Shown here: positions 24,344 to 33,993 of the stretch, one piece after another
Numbering within the stretch: position 1 is the stretch's first letter
Layout of the letters: the number at the start of each line of letters is the position of its first letter
From: Nocardia sp. BMG51109
GTDB lineage: Bacteria; Actinomycetota; Actinomycetes; Mycobacteriales; Mycobacteriaceae
Length of the DNA stretch: 64,000 bases
Reading direction: 5' to 3'
Assembly: GCF_000526215.1 (NCBI RefSeq)
Contig: NZ_JAFQ01000004.1
Coordinates: 682,001-746,000 of the forward strand
The notes under the pieces: model-generated
Database searches by the model: none
What the model was told of the DNA's origin: nothing
Seen by the model: only the letters and a program-made list of their open reading frames with translations
Program-made: the position numbers and the translations under genes

Positions 24344-25449
24344 TTCGCACTCACCGCCGCGAGAAGCGCCGGCAGGCTCGGTACCGTGACCGAGCCGTTC
24401 TCGGCGGTCTGACAGCGCTGCCCCGTGATCGCTTGCACCGAGGCGCAGACCACGTCTGTATTCGGTTGCGGGAGCGCCAGTTTCGGTGGTGCGTAGCCGA
24501 TGGTCGGACGCCCGGTGGATTCGTCGATGGACTCGGCGAACCCCGCGGCAATCGCGGGGGCCATGCGGAGGACATCCGACAGTGTTCCCACCCCGGCCGA
24601 AAGCAGTTGCGGCAGATTCGGAATCGAGTCGATTGCGCGCAGGGCCGGTGATCCGAACATCATCACTACGTCGTTGAGCTGCGGCAGCACATCGACCACG
24701 TTCGCGACGACGCGGACGATCTCGGGGAATTCGAGGGTGTTGATGTCGCTGAAAGTCTGGGTCAGGCCGGTCATGGCGGTCTGCACGGTGGGCCAGCCGC
24801 TGCGGGCGCGGTGGGTGAGCTCGGTGAGAGCGTCGAGCAGTCCGCCGATGTGGCCGATCGCCGCGTCCGGGGAGGACAGTGCGTTGCCGAGTTGCAGAAC
24901 CAGAGTGTTGATCTGGTCGCCGGAGCCCGCGGTGGCTCGGTCCAGGGCGTCGAGGCCGGCCCCGACCGCGTCGGCCTGGCCGGGTTGTCCGGAACCGTTG
25001 AGCTGCCGGCCGAGTTGGGCGAGGGCGTCGAAGGTCTCGGACATGCTCTTGGGCGTCAGGGTTCTGGTGATGCATCGGTGCGAATCCCAGCCCGGACCTT
25101 GGGGTTCGGCGCCGATGAGTGCGAGTTTGCGGTCGGCGATGAGAGTGTCGCTGACGGTGACGGCGCCGACGTCCGGGGGCAGCTTGCGGTCGGCCGGCAC
25201 GGTGAAACGCACACGCGCCGTGCCTGCGTCGGGCGCGATGTCGGTGACGCGGCCGATCGGAACGCCCATGATGGTGACCGCGCTGCCCTGGTACAGGCCG
25301 ATCGCATCGGGCATCTGCGCGCAATACGAGCGCATCGCGGGCCCGGATCTGGTGAGCTGCCACGCGATCGCGGCCGACGCCACCACGATGACTACCACGA
25401 CGGCCGACATGAGACCGCGCGACCCCAAGACTCGTTTCAGCATCAGCAT
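24340..25449 (-). CDS. mceD: Mce family protein, MceD position
   Basis: A 369-residue subunit with an N-terminal anchor (GLMSAVVVVIVVASAAIAW) and an MCE domain (YCAQMPDAIGLYQGSAVTIM, then GVPIGRV). Two in-frame ATGs are possible (25449 and 25443); the first overlaps mceC by seven bases, the second by one. A Cys pair near the C-terminus (VVCASVQAITGQRC) could form a disulfide outside the membrane. Confidence 0.87.
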   Translation of the reverse strand: MLMLKRVLGSRGLMSAVVVVIVVASAAIAWQLTRSGPAMRSYCAQMPDAIGLYQGSAVTIMGVPIGRVTDIAPDAGTARVRFTVPADRKLPPDVGAVTVSDTLIADRKLALIGAEPQGPGWDSHRCITRTLTPKSMSETFDALAQLGRQLNGSGQPGQADAVGAGLDALDRATAGSGDQINTLVLQLGNALSSPDAAIGHIGGLLDALTELTHRARSGWPTVQTAMTGLTQTFSDINTLEFPEIVRVVANVVDVLPQLNDVVMMFGSPALRAIDSIPNLPQLLSAGVGTLSDVLRMAPAIAAGFAESIDESTGRPTIGYAPPKLALPQPNTDVVCASVQAITGQRCQTAENGSVTVPSLPALLAAVSAK

Positions 25450-26483
25450 TCGCCTCCCGGTACCGGCACACAGAAACCGGTGGCTCGGATCGTCGCGGCC
25501 GACTGGTCGACCCGCACGCCCCCACCCGGCGGCAGGAAGGGCATCAATCGCTGTTCCAAGGTGTGCAGGGAGTCCAGGAGCCCGCCCAGCTTGTCGCCGA
25601 GTTGCCGCAAGTGCGGAATCGCGTCGGCGAGCGGTTTCGCCCGCTGTTTCAGCGTCTCGTCCCACACCCGGCCCAGCGGGCCCAGGTCGCCCAATATCGT
25701 GGCCAGGTCGTCGAGGGACTGCTGGGCTCGGATCTTGTTGTTCTCGATGAGGTTCTCGAGTCCTTGCAGTGTCGTCACCAGCTGCACGAGCACATCGGAA
25801 TTGACGTTCAGGGCGGTCAGGTACTCATCGGCCACCGCCAGCGTGTGGGAGATGTCGGCGTTCTGCTTGTTCATGATCTCGACCAGGCTGTCGGCGGCCC
25901 GCACCACCGCGCGGACCGAATCCGGGCTCTCGTCGATCGATGCCGCCAGCGCCGCGAGGTCCTGGTGGAACACCGTGCCGTCGATCTGCCGCACCGGGTG
26001 CACGGCATCCTGGAATGCCTGAGTCAGGTTGTAGGGCAGTCCGACTCGCTGCTGCGGAATCACCGCGGAACCCAGCGATGTCGTTCCCGCGGGTCGAACC
26101 GCCACGTAGTAGCCGCCGACGACGGTCAGCATACGGAGATCGAGGGTGGTCTGGTCGCCCACGAATACCTGGTCCTCGACGGTGAACCTCATCCGGACCC
26201 GATCCGGTAGCAGCGTCAGGGATTTCACCTTTCCCACCGGTATCCCGGCGACGCGAACGTCGTCGCCGGGGCGGATGGCACCGGCTTGCGCCAGATCCGC
26301 GGAATAGGTTCGCCCGGGTGCGGTTCGGGTGACATAGACCGCGCCGATCGCGACGAGCAGGATCAGAACGCCGCAGATACCGGCTGTGCCCCAGCGTAAT
26401 TCGACACCGCGTTCGGACTTCGCGGCGAGTGCCGTGCGCAGCGCCGGAAGCCACACTCGCCGGAGACGGACTATCGATGGCAT
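25443..26483 (-). CDS. mceC: Mce family protein, MceC position
   Basis: A 346-residue subunit. A basic cytoplasmic stretch precedes the membrane helix (GTAGICGVLILLVAIGAVYV), then the MCE domain (ADLAQAGAIRPGDDVRVAGI). The protein ends in a Cys-containing tail (GFCVPVPGGEC). ATG 26483 overlaps the end of mceB by 13 bases. The helical region contains Leu-rich heptads that line the lipid channel in known Mce structures (established for the family). Confidence 0.87.
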   Translation of the reverse strand: MPSIVRLRRVWLPALRTALAAKSERGVELRWGTAGICGVLILLVAIGAVYVTRTAPGRTYSADLAQAGAIRPGDDVRVAGIPVGKVKSLTLLPDRVRMRFTVEDQVFVGDQTTLDLRMLTVVGGYYVAVRPAGTTSLGSAVIPQQRVGLPYNLTQAFQDAVHPVRQIDGTVFHQDLAALAASIDESPDSVRAVVRAADSLVEIMNKQNADISHTLAVADEYLTALNVNSDVLVQLVTTLQGLENLIENNKIRAQQSLDDLATILGDLGPLGRVWDETLKQRAKPLADAIPHLRQLGDKLGGLLDSLHTLEQRLMPFLPPGGGVRVDQSAATIRATGFCVPVPGGEC

Positions 26484-27475
26484 AGTGTGATCCTTTGTCC
26501 GGCAATGAGGACCTGCAGCGGCGCCGGCGCCACGGCCGCTCCGTGTGCGCACGTCATCGCCGCGTCGGGCCCGGTCGGTGGCAGGGTCGCCGCGATCGCC
26601 TGGATCAGCCCCGGCAGCCGCCCGAATACGGCCGCGGCCTCCTGCGGCGCCGGAAACGCCTGGCGCAGAAGGGCATCCAGATCCTTGTTGCGCTCACCGG
26701 TGATTCCCAGCACGGACAGCATGTCCCGCAACGGTTGCAGTACCGGCGGAATCGCGTTCGCGAAATCGACCAGTCCCGGCAGTTTGTCGGTGATCGCGGT
26801 GAACAGGTTCGTCAGGTTGCTCAGCAGCTTCATCGAGTTTCCCGACTTGCCGGCCAGATGCGTCGAGGCCTCCGCCAGGTTGGCCACCAGTGTCGACAAC
26901 ACCGCTTGCCGGTCCGAGGCGTAACGGCTCAGCTTCTCGATGGCATCCAGCGCCGGCCCCAAACCCGTTCCGTCACCTTGGATCAGCGCCAGTAGACTGG
27001 TCGCGAACCGGTTCAGATCATCCGGCGACAGCTCCGTCAGCACCGGCTGCAATCCTTTGAACAACGTCGTGATGTCGAAGGACGGCACCGTTTCCGACGG
27101 CTCGAACACCGCAGCCGGGCCTCGCCGCGCGCCCGGCCGGTCGGGCTGCTGGATCTCCAGATACCGGAACCCGGTCAGATTCTGATACCGGATCGCCGCC
27201 TTGCTGTCGACGAACACCGGATGCTCATGGGTCACCGTAAAGCGCACCCGGGCAAGGCTTCCCGCCAACTCGACCGCACCGACCTTGCCGACCTGCACCC
27301 CGTACATCCGCACGTCGTCACCCGGGCGCAGGCCGTTGGCATCGGTGAACAACGCCGTGTACGTATCGGTCTCGCCGGCCACCGGCCGTTCGAGGACGCG
27401 GAACACCCCGATCAACGCGACGACCATGACCGTCACGACGACCGAAACCCGGAACAACAGCGACCGTGTCGACAT
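26471..27475 (-). CDS. mceB: Mce family protein, MceB position
   Basis: A 334-residue subunit. The anchor FRVSVVVTVMVVALIGVF is at residues 8-25 and the MCE domain at about 38-125 (LFTDANGLRPGDDVRMYGVQ). The C-terminus has Cys residues (AMTCAHG and TLCHR). Its ATG overlaps the mceA stop by one base (TGATG-type junction). Confidence 0.87.
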   Translation of the reverse strand: MSTRSLLFRVSVVVTVMVVALIGVFRVLERPVAGETDTYTALFTDANGLRPGDDVRMYGVQVGKVGAVELAGSLARVRFTVTHEHPVFVDSKAAIRYQNLTGFRYLEIQQPDRPGARRGPAAVFEPSETVPSFDITTLFKGLQPVLTELSPDDLNRFATSLLALIQGDGTGLGPALDAIEKLSRYASDRQAVLSTLVANLAEASTHLAGKSGNSMKLLSNLTNLFTAITDKLPGLVDFANAIPPVLQPLRDMLSVLGITGERNKDLDALLRQAFPAPQEAAAVFGRLPGLIQAIAATLPPTGPDAAMTCAHGAAVAPAPLQVLIAGQRITLCHR

Positions 27476-28533
27476 CAGCGACCCCCCGGCGCGGGATGCA
27501 GCCCGAGTACCGTCGACAGGGGTGCCGCCAGCGCGGGCACCACCTCCAGGTCGACGTCGGCATCGAGCATCGGGCCATTCGGGGTGTCGTGGAACGCCGC
27601 GCCGAGGCGATCCAGCAGATCACTCAACTGCTGGGCCGAACGTTGCGGCGTGCCGACCGACGCCGACAGCTGGTCGAGGATCGCGGTCGTCATGGGCATG
27701 AATCCGGCGAAATAGTCTCGGCCGGTGCCGGCGGTCCGCGTGGCGGCCGGCAGCAGCCGACTCTGGATTTCGGCGAACATCCGGCTGTATCGAGCCATGT
27801 GCTCGGGGGTCGACAGGTACTGGTTCGTATAGGCCGACCGCAGGACCGCCAGTCCCCCGGTCAGCGCCGCCGGCACACCGTCGAGCGTCGAGCCGAATCG
27901 GTCGAACAGCAGCGAGGTGGGCAGTTGCTGGGTGTCGGTGAACGATCGCACCGTGGTGCCGATGGCCTGCAACATCGGGCTCAGCGCCCGCACATCGCGG
28001 GCCGCCGTCGCCAGCAGCGCAGCGAGTTTCGGCGTCAGTACGTCCGCAGTGAGTCCACCGGTCGATTCCAACAGCGCCGACAGTGTCGCGTCTCGGAGCC
28101 GACCGGCATTGCGGCCGGTCAGATCGACGATGGATCCGTCGGTGAGCAGCGCACCGCCACCACCCGAGTGGAGATCGACAGCGCTGATGCCGAACAGGTT
28201 CCCCGTCACATAATCGACGCTCAATTCGTCGGTGAGCCCGAACAGCTGAGAACCCTGCAGGCTCACCGTGATTCGCTGCCCCCGGGAGCCGAGACGGTCG
28301 ATCGACGCCACCGAACCGACGCGCACCCCGTCCAGCCGCACATCCGTCCCCGGCGCCACACCCTCACCGACCTGCGCGGTGATCAACGCGACCCGAATCT
28401 GCCCGGCCGGCTCGGAGTTCGGAACCACTCGCCACACCACGACAGCAGCGATCACGAGAACGACGGCGACCACACCGAGAATGCGGGCGCGGCGGGGGCC
28501 GACCTCGGTACCGGGCAGAGCATAGGCAGGCAC
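27475..28533 (-). CDS. mceA: Mce family protein, MceA position
   Basis: A 352-residue first Mce subunit. The anchor RILGVVAVVLVIAAVVVWRV is at about 17-36, followed by the MCE domain (LITAQVGEGVAPGTDVRLDG). The helical region continues to a C-terminus predicted to face the cell envelope. It starts four bases after the yrbEB stop. Six distinct mce subunits are expected to form a hetero-hexameric ring and needle with YrbE permeases and the MceG ATPase, which is not encoded here. Confidence 0.88.
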   Translation of the reverse strand: MPAYALPGTEVGPRRARILGVVAVVLVIAAVVVWRVVPNSEPAGQIRVALITAQVGEGVAPGTDVRLDGVRVGSVASIDRLGSRGQRITVSLQGSQLFGLTDELSVDYVTGNLFGISAVDLHSGGGGALLTDGSIVDLTGRNAGRLRDATLSALLESTGGLTADVLTPKLAALLATAARDVRALSPMLQAIGTTVRSFTDTQQLPTSLLFDRFGSTLDGVPAALTGGLAVLRSAYTNQYLSTPEHMARYSRMFAEIQSRLLPAATRTAGTGRDYFAGFMPMTTAILDQLSASVGTPQRSAQQLSDLLDRLGAAFHDTPNGPMLDADVDLEVVPALAAPLSTVLGLHPAPGGR

Positions 28534-28537
28534 GGCG

Positions 28538-29404
28538 TCACCCCGTGAAGGTGATCGGAGACTGGAACCCCCACAACACGATCGTCGCGATCATGTCCAA
28601 GGCGATGATCGACACCAGGCTCGCCCGCACCGCCCGGCCCGACGCCGTACCCACCCCTTCGGGACCACCTGTGGCGAAATAGCCCTGATAGCAATGGATC
28701 AACACCACCGCGATCGCGAACACGACCACCTTGACGGTGGCGGCAACCACGTCCCAGCCCAGCACGAACTGATCGAAATAGTGGTTGTAGGTGCCCGACG
28801 GTGTGCCGTGAACGGTTGTCACGATCAGTTGGCAGGAGAAGTAGGCCAAGATCAGCGCCACCACGAAAGCCGGTGCCACCGCGACGATTCCGGCGATGAT
28901 GCGGGTGGTCACCACGAACGGAACCGATCGGACGGCGAGGGATTCGATCGCGTCGATCTCCTCCGAGATCCGCATCGAGCCGATCTCCGCGGTCATCCGG
29001 CACCCGACCTGCGCGGCGAATCCCACCCCCGCCGCGATCGGCGCCAATTCGCGCGTGACACCGAACGCCGAGATCAGACCGCTGAGCTGTCCCAGCGCCA
29101 GAAGGTTCAGCGCACTGTAGGCCTCGATGCCGATCGAGGCGCCCATCGCCGCCCCCATCAGCAGCATCAGCGGCACCACCCCGCCGCCGACGATCACCGA
29201 GCCACGGCCCCAAGTCATGTCCGTGATCACCATGACCGTCTGCCGCCGATAACGCACCAGCGTGTACGGCACCGCCGAGACCGCCTGCCACGCGAAGCCG
29301 AGCACGAACCCGACCGACTCGATCGGCGCCCACGGCCGTACCCGGCGACGCAGCCGACCCGCCCGGCGCAACCCCGGCGGAACATAGGACGAGGCCGTCA
29401 TCAT
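28538..29404 (-). CDS. yrbEB: MlaE/YrbE-family ABC permease, YrbEB position
   Basis: A 288-residue integral membrane permease. The family signature is clear: GLISAFGVTRELAPIAAGVG, then AAQVGCRMTAEIGSMRISEEIDAIESLAV, the coupling-helix region contacted by the MceG ATPase. About five to six membrane segments. ATG 29404 overlaps the yrbEA stop within ATGATGA; the next codon is also ATG, so the start is uncertain by three bases. Confidence 0.9.
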   Translation of the reverse strand: MMTASSYVPPGLRRAGRLRRRVRPWAPIESVGFVLGFAWQAVSAVPYTLVRYRRQTVMVITDMTWGRGSVIVGGGVVPLMLLMGAAMGASIGIEAYSALNLLALGQLSGLISAFGVTRELAPIAAGVGFAAQVGCRMTAEIGSMRISEEIDAIESLAVRSVPFVVTTRIIAGIVAVAPAFVVALILAYFSCQLIVTTVHGTPSGTYNHYFDQFVLGWDVVAATVKVVVFAIAVVLIHCYQGYFATGGPEGVGTASGRAVRASLVSIIALDMIATIVLWGFQSPITFTG

Positions 29405-30294
29405 GCCATCCTCACCGGGAAGAACATGGTCACCACCTGCGTAATCGCGGTATTCGACACGGTGACCACGGCGACCGACATCACCACCGCCGCGTTCACA
29501 CCGTCGGCCACCCCACGCGGTCCGCCCTTGGCTTCCAGCCCTCGCTGGCACGCGATCACCACGACCAGAAACCCGAACAGAAGCGCCTTGATCAGCGACA
29601 CCCAGATATCCACCGGAGTGGTGAAGGCACCGAACGACGACCAATAGCTGCCCGGGGTGACGTTCAGCGCGGTGACAGCGACGAAGAAGCCCGATCCGAT
29701 GCCGACCACCACGATGAGGATGTTGAGCAACGGCGCCACCAGCATCATCGCCACAGCTCGCGGAACGACCAGCCGCTGCACAGGATCCACGCCCATCACC
29801 CGCATCGCGTCGACTTCTTCACGCACCGCCCGCGCCCCGAGATCGGCCGCGATCGCCGCAGCGCCCGCGCCGCCGAGCATCAGCGCGCTCGCCATCGGGG
29901 CGCCCTGCTTGATCACCCCCAGCCCGCCGGCCGCGCCGATCATCGAATCCGCACCCAATTGCGACACGATATTTCCGACCTGCGCGGACACGATCACCCC
30001 GAAGGGAATCGCCATCAACACACTCGGAACGGCGGTCACTGTGATCAAAAACCATGCCTGCACGAGAGTTTCGTGCGTCTGGAACCGCCCTCGCACCACA
30101 TCGGCGGTGCCGATCCGGATCGCGTGCACACCCATCCGCAGCGCCCGCCCCAGCGTGGCGAGGCTCGATAGCACTGTCTCGGAAAAGTTGCGGCGCAATA
30201 CATTCCATGCCGCCGACGCCGGCGGACCGAGCGGCTCGGCCACCGCGAACCGGCCTGCCTCCCGGACGGGAGCATTCGGTCGTTGCGGCTCCAT
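29401..30294 (-). CDS. yrbEA: MlaE/YrbE-family ABC permease, YrbEA position
   Basis: A 297-residue permease and first gene of the mce operon. It carries the MlaE signature (AGAAAIAADLGARAVREEVDAMRVMGVDP) and several membrane helices (FLVVVIACQRG near the end). ATG 30294 is chosen because GGAGG lies five bases upstream and it gives the normal family length; the open frame continues upstream into non-homologous sequence. Together with YrbEB it forms the permease of the Mce lipid or sterol importer. Confidence 0.88.
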   Translation of the reverse strand: MEPQRPNAPVREAGRFAVAEPLGPPASAAWNVLRRNFSETVLSSLATLGRALRMGVHAIRIGTADVVRGRFQTHETLVQAWFLITVTAVPSVLMAIPFGVIVSAQVGNIVSQLGADSMIGAAGGLGVIKQGAPMASALMLGGAGAAAIAADLGARAVREEVDAMRVMGVDPVQRLVVPRAVAMMLVAPLLNILIVVVGIGSGFFVAVTALNVTPGSYWSSFGAFTTPVDIWVSLIKALLFGFLVVVIACQRGLEAKGGPRGVADGVNAAVVMSVAVVTVSNTAITQVVTMFFPVRMA

Positions 30295-30638
30295 CGATCC
30301 TCCAGTTGGTTGCCCGAATGCCGCGGACGACGCCGCCCCGAGCTGATCGGATGGGTAACTATTGCTATTACAGTTCGACAGACGATACATCAGCGGGGCC
30401 GAGTTGCACAGTGGTTCGATCGCACCGGAATCGCACACCCGGTCCGGCAGCAGAAACATAATCGACTGTGCGCCTGGGTTATTCGTGACACAGGCAGCAC
30501 CGATCGCCGCACCACCGGTCTCGGGCGATGCCGACCGGCAAGCGTTCGCTCCCGCTCCACGCCGATCGGTGCTACCGTCGGAGGAAGTTCGGATTCTGAA
30601 ATAATAGCTCGGAAGCGGTTCGGCGACGGAGGTCTTGG
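30295..30638. other. Divergent promoter region between mce operon and GMC oxidoreductase
   Basis: 344 bp without a supported gene. It is AT-richer than its surroundings near 30358-30390. A TAATAG -10-like box (30602-30607) precedes the GMC gene start, which has GGAGG at about 30628. I see no clear inverted repeat and no confident -10 for the mce operon, though TAATAG also occurs on the minus strand near 30370. Confidence 0.5.
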
Positions 30639-32285
30639 ATGAAGCGGGCACGGATGGTCAAGGGTTCCGTCGGCCCGGACCCGGCAGACTACGTTGTCGT
30701 GGGATCGGGGAGCGCGGGGGCGATCGTTGCGCGGCGCCTGGCCGAGACCGGTGCGTCCGTCACCCTGATCGAGTCGGGTCGACAGCTTCGCGGACCACTC
30801 GTCACGATTCCCGGAATGTGCGGAGCGATCCACGCGGTGACCCTGCTGCAACGTCGCGTCACCTGGCCCGCGTACACGATTGCTCAACGTCACATGAACG
30901 GCCGCAAGCTCCCCCAGTCCCATGGCCGGGCACTCGGCGGTGGCAGCGTCATCAACGGGATGGCGTTCGTGCGCGGAAACCGGCAGAACTACGACGACTG
31001 GGCAGCCGACGGCGCCGGGGGCTGGGGGTTCTCCGACGTCCTCCCGTCTTTCCGACGGCTGGAGAGCTTCGAGGACGGCCCGAGTGACCTGCGCGGCGGG
31101 GACGGACCGATCACAGTGGAACGGGCCACGGGTCTGGCTCCCGTCACCGAAAGCTTCATGGCCGCGTTGTCGGCGACCACCGGCGTCGAGCCGAACGACG
31201 ACTACAACGGGAAACAGCAGACCGGTGTAGCAGCACTGCAGCAGAGCACCGGCGCGGGCCGGCGGATGGGCACCGATCGCGGGTATCTGCGGGGCGCCCC
31301 GCCCAATCTCCAGGTGGTGAGCGGTGTGACCGCGACCCGGGTGGTCGTGGAGAACGGCCGCGCCGTCGGAGTGGAGTTGGCGGCGGGGCGGAACCGGCGT
31401 CCGATCGAGATCGCTCGGGCCGGCCACGAGGTGGTGGTCAGTGCCGGATCGCTGGGTTCACCGCGGCTGTTGATGCTGTCCGGTATCGGCCACGCGGCGC
31501 ACCTGCGCGAACACGGGATCCAGGTGATCGCCGACCTGCCGGTGGGCGACAACCTGCACGATCATCTGTTCGTCCCGATATCCTTCCTCGCACCCGGCGG
31601 GCGCAGCGCGTCGCCGGTGAATTTTGCCCGGGCGATGGCTCGTGAATGCGCGCGCCCGCGGTCGACGTATCTGTCGCACACGCTGTTCGAGGCCATCGCC
31701 TTCGTGGACAGCGGAGTGCAGGACCGCACCGACCTTCCCGACCTGCAGATGTTCATCCTCCCCATGAGTTATCCGGAGAACCAGGACGAGCCGGGACTCC
31801 ATTTGGCCGCCGACCCGTCACCGTCACTGACGCTCCTGCCCACGATGATCTACCCCGAGAGCCGCGGGACGGTGCGGCTGGCGTCGACCGATCCGTTCAC
31901 TGCCCCGCTGATCGACCCGAACTACTTGGCCGAACCGCGAGACTTGGCGACACTTGTCGCCGGGATGGAACTGGTCCGGGAGACGGTAGCGCACGGCGCG
32001 GTAGCCCGAGAGGTAGGTCGTGAGGTGCTGCCCGGGGTGGGCCGGACCGGTGCGGATCTGGCGGATTTCGCGCGCCGCAACGCCTCTGGCGTATACCACC
32101 CGGTCGGAACCTGTCGGATGGGTACCGACGAACGTGCGGTGGTCGACCCCGAACTGCGAGTACATGGCGTGGACGGACTTCGCGTGGCCGACGCCTCGAT
32201 CATGCCACGCATCGTCGGCGGCAATACGAACGCTGCGGCAATGATGATCGGCGAGCGGGCAGCCGAGCTGATCATCGGCCGCTGA
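30639..32285 (+). CDS. GMC-family FAD oxidoreductase (choline dehydrogenase-like)
   Basis: A 548-residue flavoenzyme that oxidises an alcohol. The FAD-binding motif VVGSGSAG is at residues 20-27, the GMC signature SHGRALGGGSVINGMAFVRG at about 90-108, and the second signature GSLGSPRLLMLSGIG near 270. The catalytic His/Asn pair lies in YHPVGTCRMG and IVGGNTNAAAMM. Full length. GGAGG lies ahead of the ATG. It is divergent from the mce operon and overlaps the VWA gene stop-to-start by one base (TGATG). A lipid or sterol alcohol substrate is an attractive inference from the mce neighbour but unproven. Confidence 0.9.
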   Translation: MKRARMVKGSVGPDPADYVVVGSGSAGAIVARRLAETGASVTLIESGRQLRGPLVTIPGMCGAIHAVTLLQRRVTWPAYTIAQRHMNGRKLPQSHGRALGGGSVINGMAFVRGNRQNYDDWAADGAGGWGFSDVLPSFRRLESFEDGPSDLRGGDGPITVERATGLAPVTESFMAALSATTGVEPNDDYNGKQQTGVAALQQSTGAGRRMGTDRGYLRGAPPNLQVVSGVTATRVVVENGRAVGVELAAGRNRRPIEIARAGHEVVVSAGSLGSPRLLMLSGIGHAAHLREHGIQVIADLPVGDNLHDHLFVPISFLAPGGRSASPVNFARAMARECARPRSTYLSHTLFEAIAFVDSGVQDRTDLPDLQMFILPMSYPENQDEPGLHLAADPSPSLTLLPTMIYPESRGTVRLASTDPFTAPLIDPNYLAEPRDLATLVAGMELVRETVAHGAVAREVGREVLPGVGRTGADLADFARRNASGVYHPVGTCRMGTDERAVVDPELRVHGVDGLRVADASIMPRIVGGNTNAAAMMIGERAAELIIGR

Positions 32286-33973
32286 TGAAGCATCCCTGCC
32301 GTGACCCGAATGGCCTGGACCGGTTCCGGTTGCTCGCCGGCGTCCTCGTCGGCCGGTCGGTCGAGGTGGCGCAGGCACCGGCCGGAACGGCCGCACACAC
32401 CGACGGCCGAGTCATCTTCGTCAGGGCCGGCCGATCCGACGCCGAACAGCGCAGAGAGCTGCTGGTGCAGGCCGCGCTGCTCGGTGCGGGAAGCCTGGAT
32501 CCGCGTGTGGTGAAGGCGTTGCGGGGACGTCCGTCGCTTGCGCGCCACTACCTGGCCCTCGAAGGTCGGCGGGTGCTGACCGAACTCGCCGACCGGGTCC
32601 CCCTCGCCGCCGAACTGAGCTTCGACACGGGAGTGGATACCGCGACCGCGGACGAATCGCTTGCCATGGCGCGAAGGCGCCGGCCGGTCATCGACCCGCC
32701 GGAATGGTTCGGTGTCATCAGACCCTCCCGCCTGCTCGCGCCGGGCGCGCGGCCCACTGACAGGGAATCGCGTCCGGAATTCGATCCGCTCCACGTGTCC
32801 GTGGCCGACGACGACGGCGATGCCGAGCAGTCCGGGGAGGGCAAGAGCGCGAAACTGTTCGAGAATCCGCTGTTCCGGTCGCGGACCCTGAGGGACCTCT
32901 TCCGCAAGCAGCCCGGCAGCGCGCGGGCGTCCGGGGACGGGCCCATCGGCGCCGAGACGCCGATGCGTGCGGTGCGTCGCGCGCGCAGAGCCGGGAAACA
33001 AGTGGGGTCGCTACCCACGCGGATCAGTTTCATCGACGGCGGCAAGCCCGGTGCCGTCGGCGGGGCGGGCGGCACCCTCTACCCGGAATGGGATGTCCAC
33101 CATGACCGGTACCGTCCCGAATGGTGCCGGGTGATCGACTCGCCGTGCCCGGCCAACGACGACATCACCGACACCGGGGTCCCGCCCGACGACGTGTTGC
33201 GCCGACGCTTGGCCCGGGTCGGCTTGGGCCCAAGAGCCCTACGTGGCCGTTCCGCGGGCGACGAGCTCGACCTCGAGGCCCTCATCGACCTGTTCGTCGA
33301 CCTGCGCTCGGGTTACTCGCCATCCGAAAACGTCTACCGCGAACATCGCAAGGTGGCGCGCGATCTCGGTGTCCTCATCCTGCTGGATGCTTCCGGCTCG
33401 GCCACCGACGCCGACCCCGACGGCCGCACCGTCCACGGCCACCAGCGCCGCGCGGCCGCCACACTCGCCGTCACCCTCGAAGAACTCGGTGATCGCGTCG
33501 CCGTATACGCCTTCCGGTCGCACGGCCGCCACGCGGTCCATCTCCACGCGATCACAACATTCGGACAACGTTTCAGCGCAGTCGGACGAACGCGGCTCAA
33601 TCAGCTCCGCCCCTCCGGCTACACGCGTCTCGGCGCCGGCATCCGCGGCGCGGGTGAAATCCTCAAAACCCGTGCAGGAACACAGAACAGGCTGCTACTC
33701 CTGCTGTCCGACGGGCTCCCCTACGACAGCGGCTACGAAGGCCACTACGCCGAGGCCGACGCCCGCAAGGCTCTCGAAGAACTCCGCGGAGACGGCGTCG
33801 GATGCCTGTGCCTGTCACTCGGCGCCGACACCGACTCCACAGCCCTCAACCGCGTCTTCGGCTCCGCCGGCCACGCCGATGCCACCACTCTCGCCGAGCT
33901 GAGCCCGCACATGGATGACCTGTTCCTGTCGTGTCTGCGGGAACTCGGTGCGCCGAAACCGGTGCGCGGATGA
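32285..33973 (+). CDS. VWA-domain protein, NorD/CbbO-like
   Basis: A 562-residue cytosolic protein. The C-terminal third is a von Willebrand A domain with MIDAS motif DASGS (near residue 368), the Thr in GYTRLGAGIRGAGE and the Asp in LLLLSDGLPYD. The N-terminal part is helical and charged. This resembles NorD/CbbO proteins, which pair with MoxR-type AAA ATPases to activate metalloenzymes; no ATPase is present nearby. The one-base overlap with the GMC gene implies a shared function, such as maturation of the oxidoreductase (inference). Confidence 0.8.
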   Translation: MKHPCRDPNGLDRFRLLAGVLVGRSVEVAQAPAGTAAHTDGRVIFVRAGRSDAEQRRELLVQAALLGAGSLDPRVVKALRGRPSLARHYLALEGRRVLTELADRVPLAAELSFDTGVDTATADESLAMARRRRPVIDPPEWFGVIRPSRLLAPGARPTDRESRPEFDPLHVSVADDDGDAEQSGEGKSAKLFENPLFRSRTLRDLFRKQPGSARASGDGPIGAETPMRAVRRARRAGKQVGSLPTRISFIDGGKPGAVGGAGGTLYPEWDVHHDRYRPEWCRVIDSPCPANDDITDTGVPPDDVLRRRLARVGLGPRALRGRSAGDELDLEALIDLFVDLRSGYSPSENVYREHRKVARDLGVLILLDASGSATDADPDGRTVHGHQRRAAATLAVTLEELGDRVAVYAFRSHGRHAVHLHAITTFGQRFSAVGRTRLNQLRPSGYTRLGAGIRGAGEILKTRAGTQNRLLLLLSDGLPYDSGYEGHYAEADARKALEELRGDGVGCLCLSLGADTDSTALNRVFGSAGHADATTLAELSPHMDDLFLSCLRELGAPKPVRG

Positions 33974-33993
33974 CACGGGGAGCCCTGGATCGT

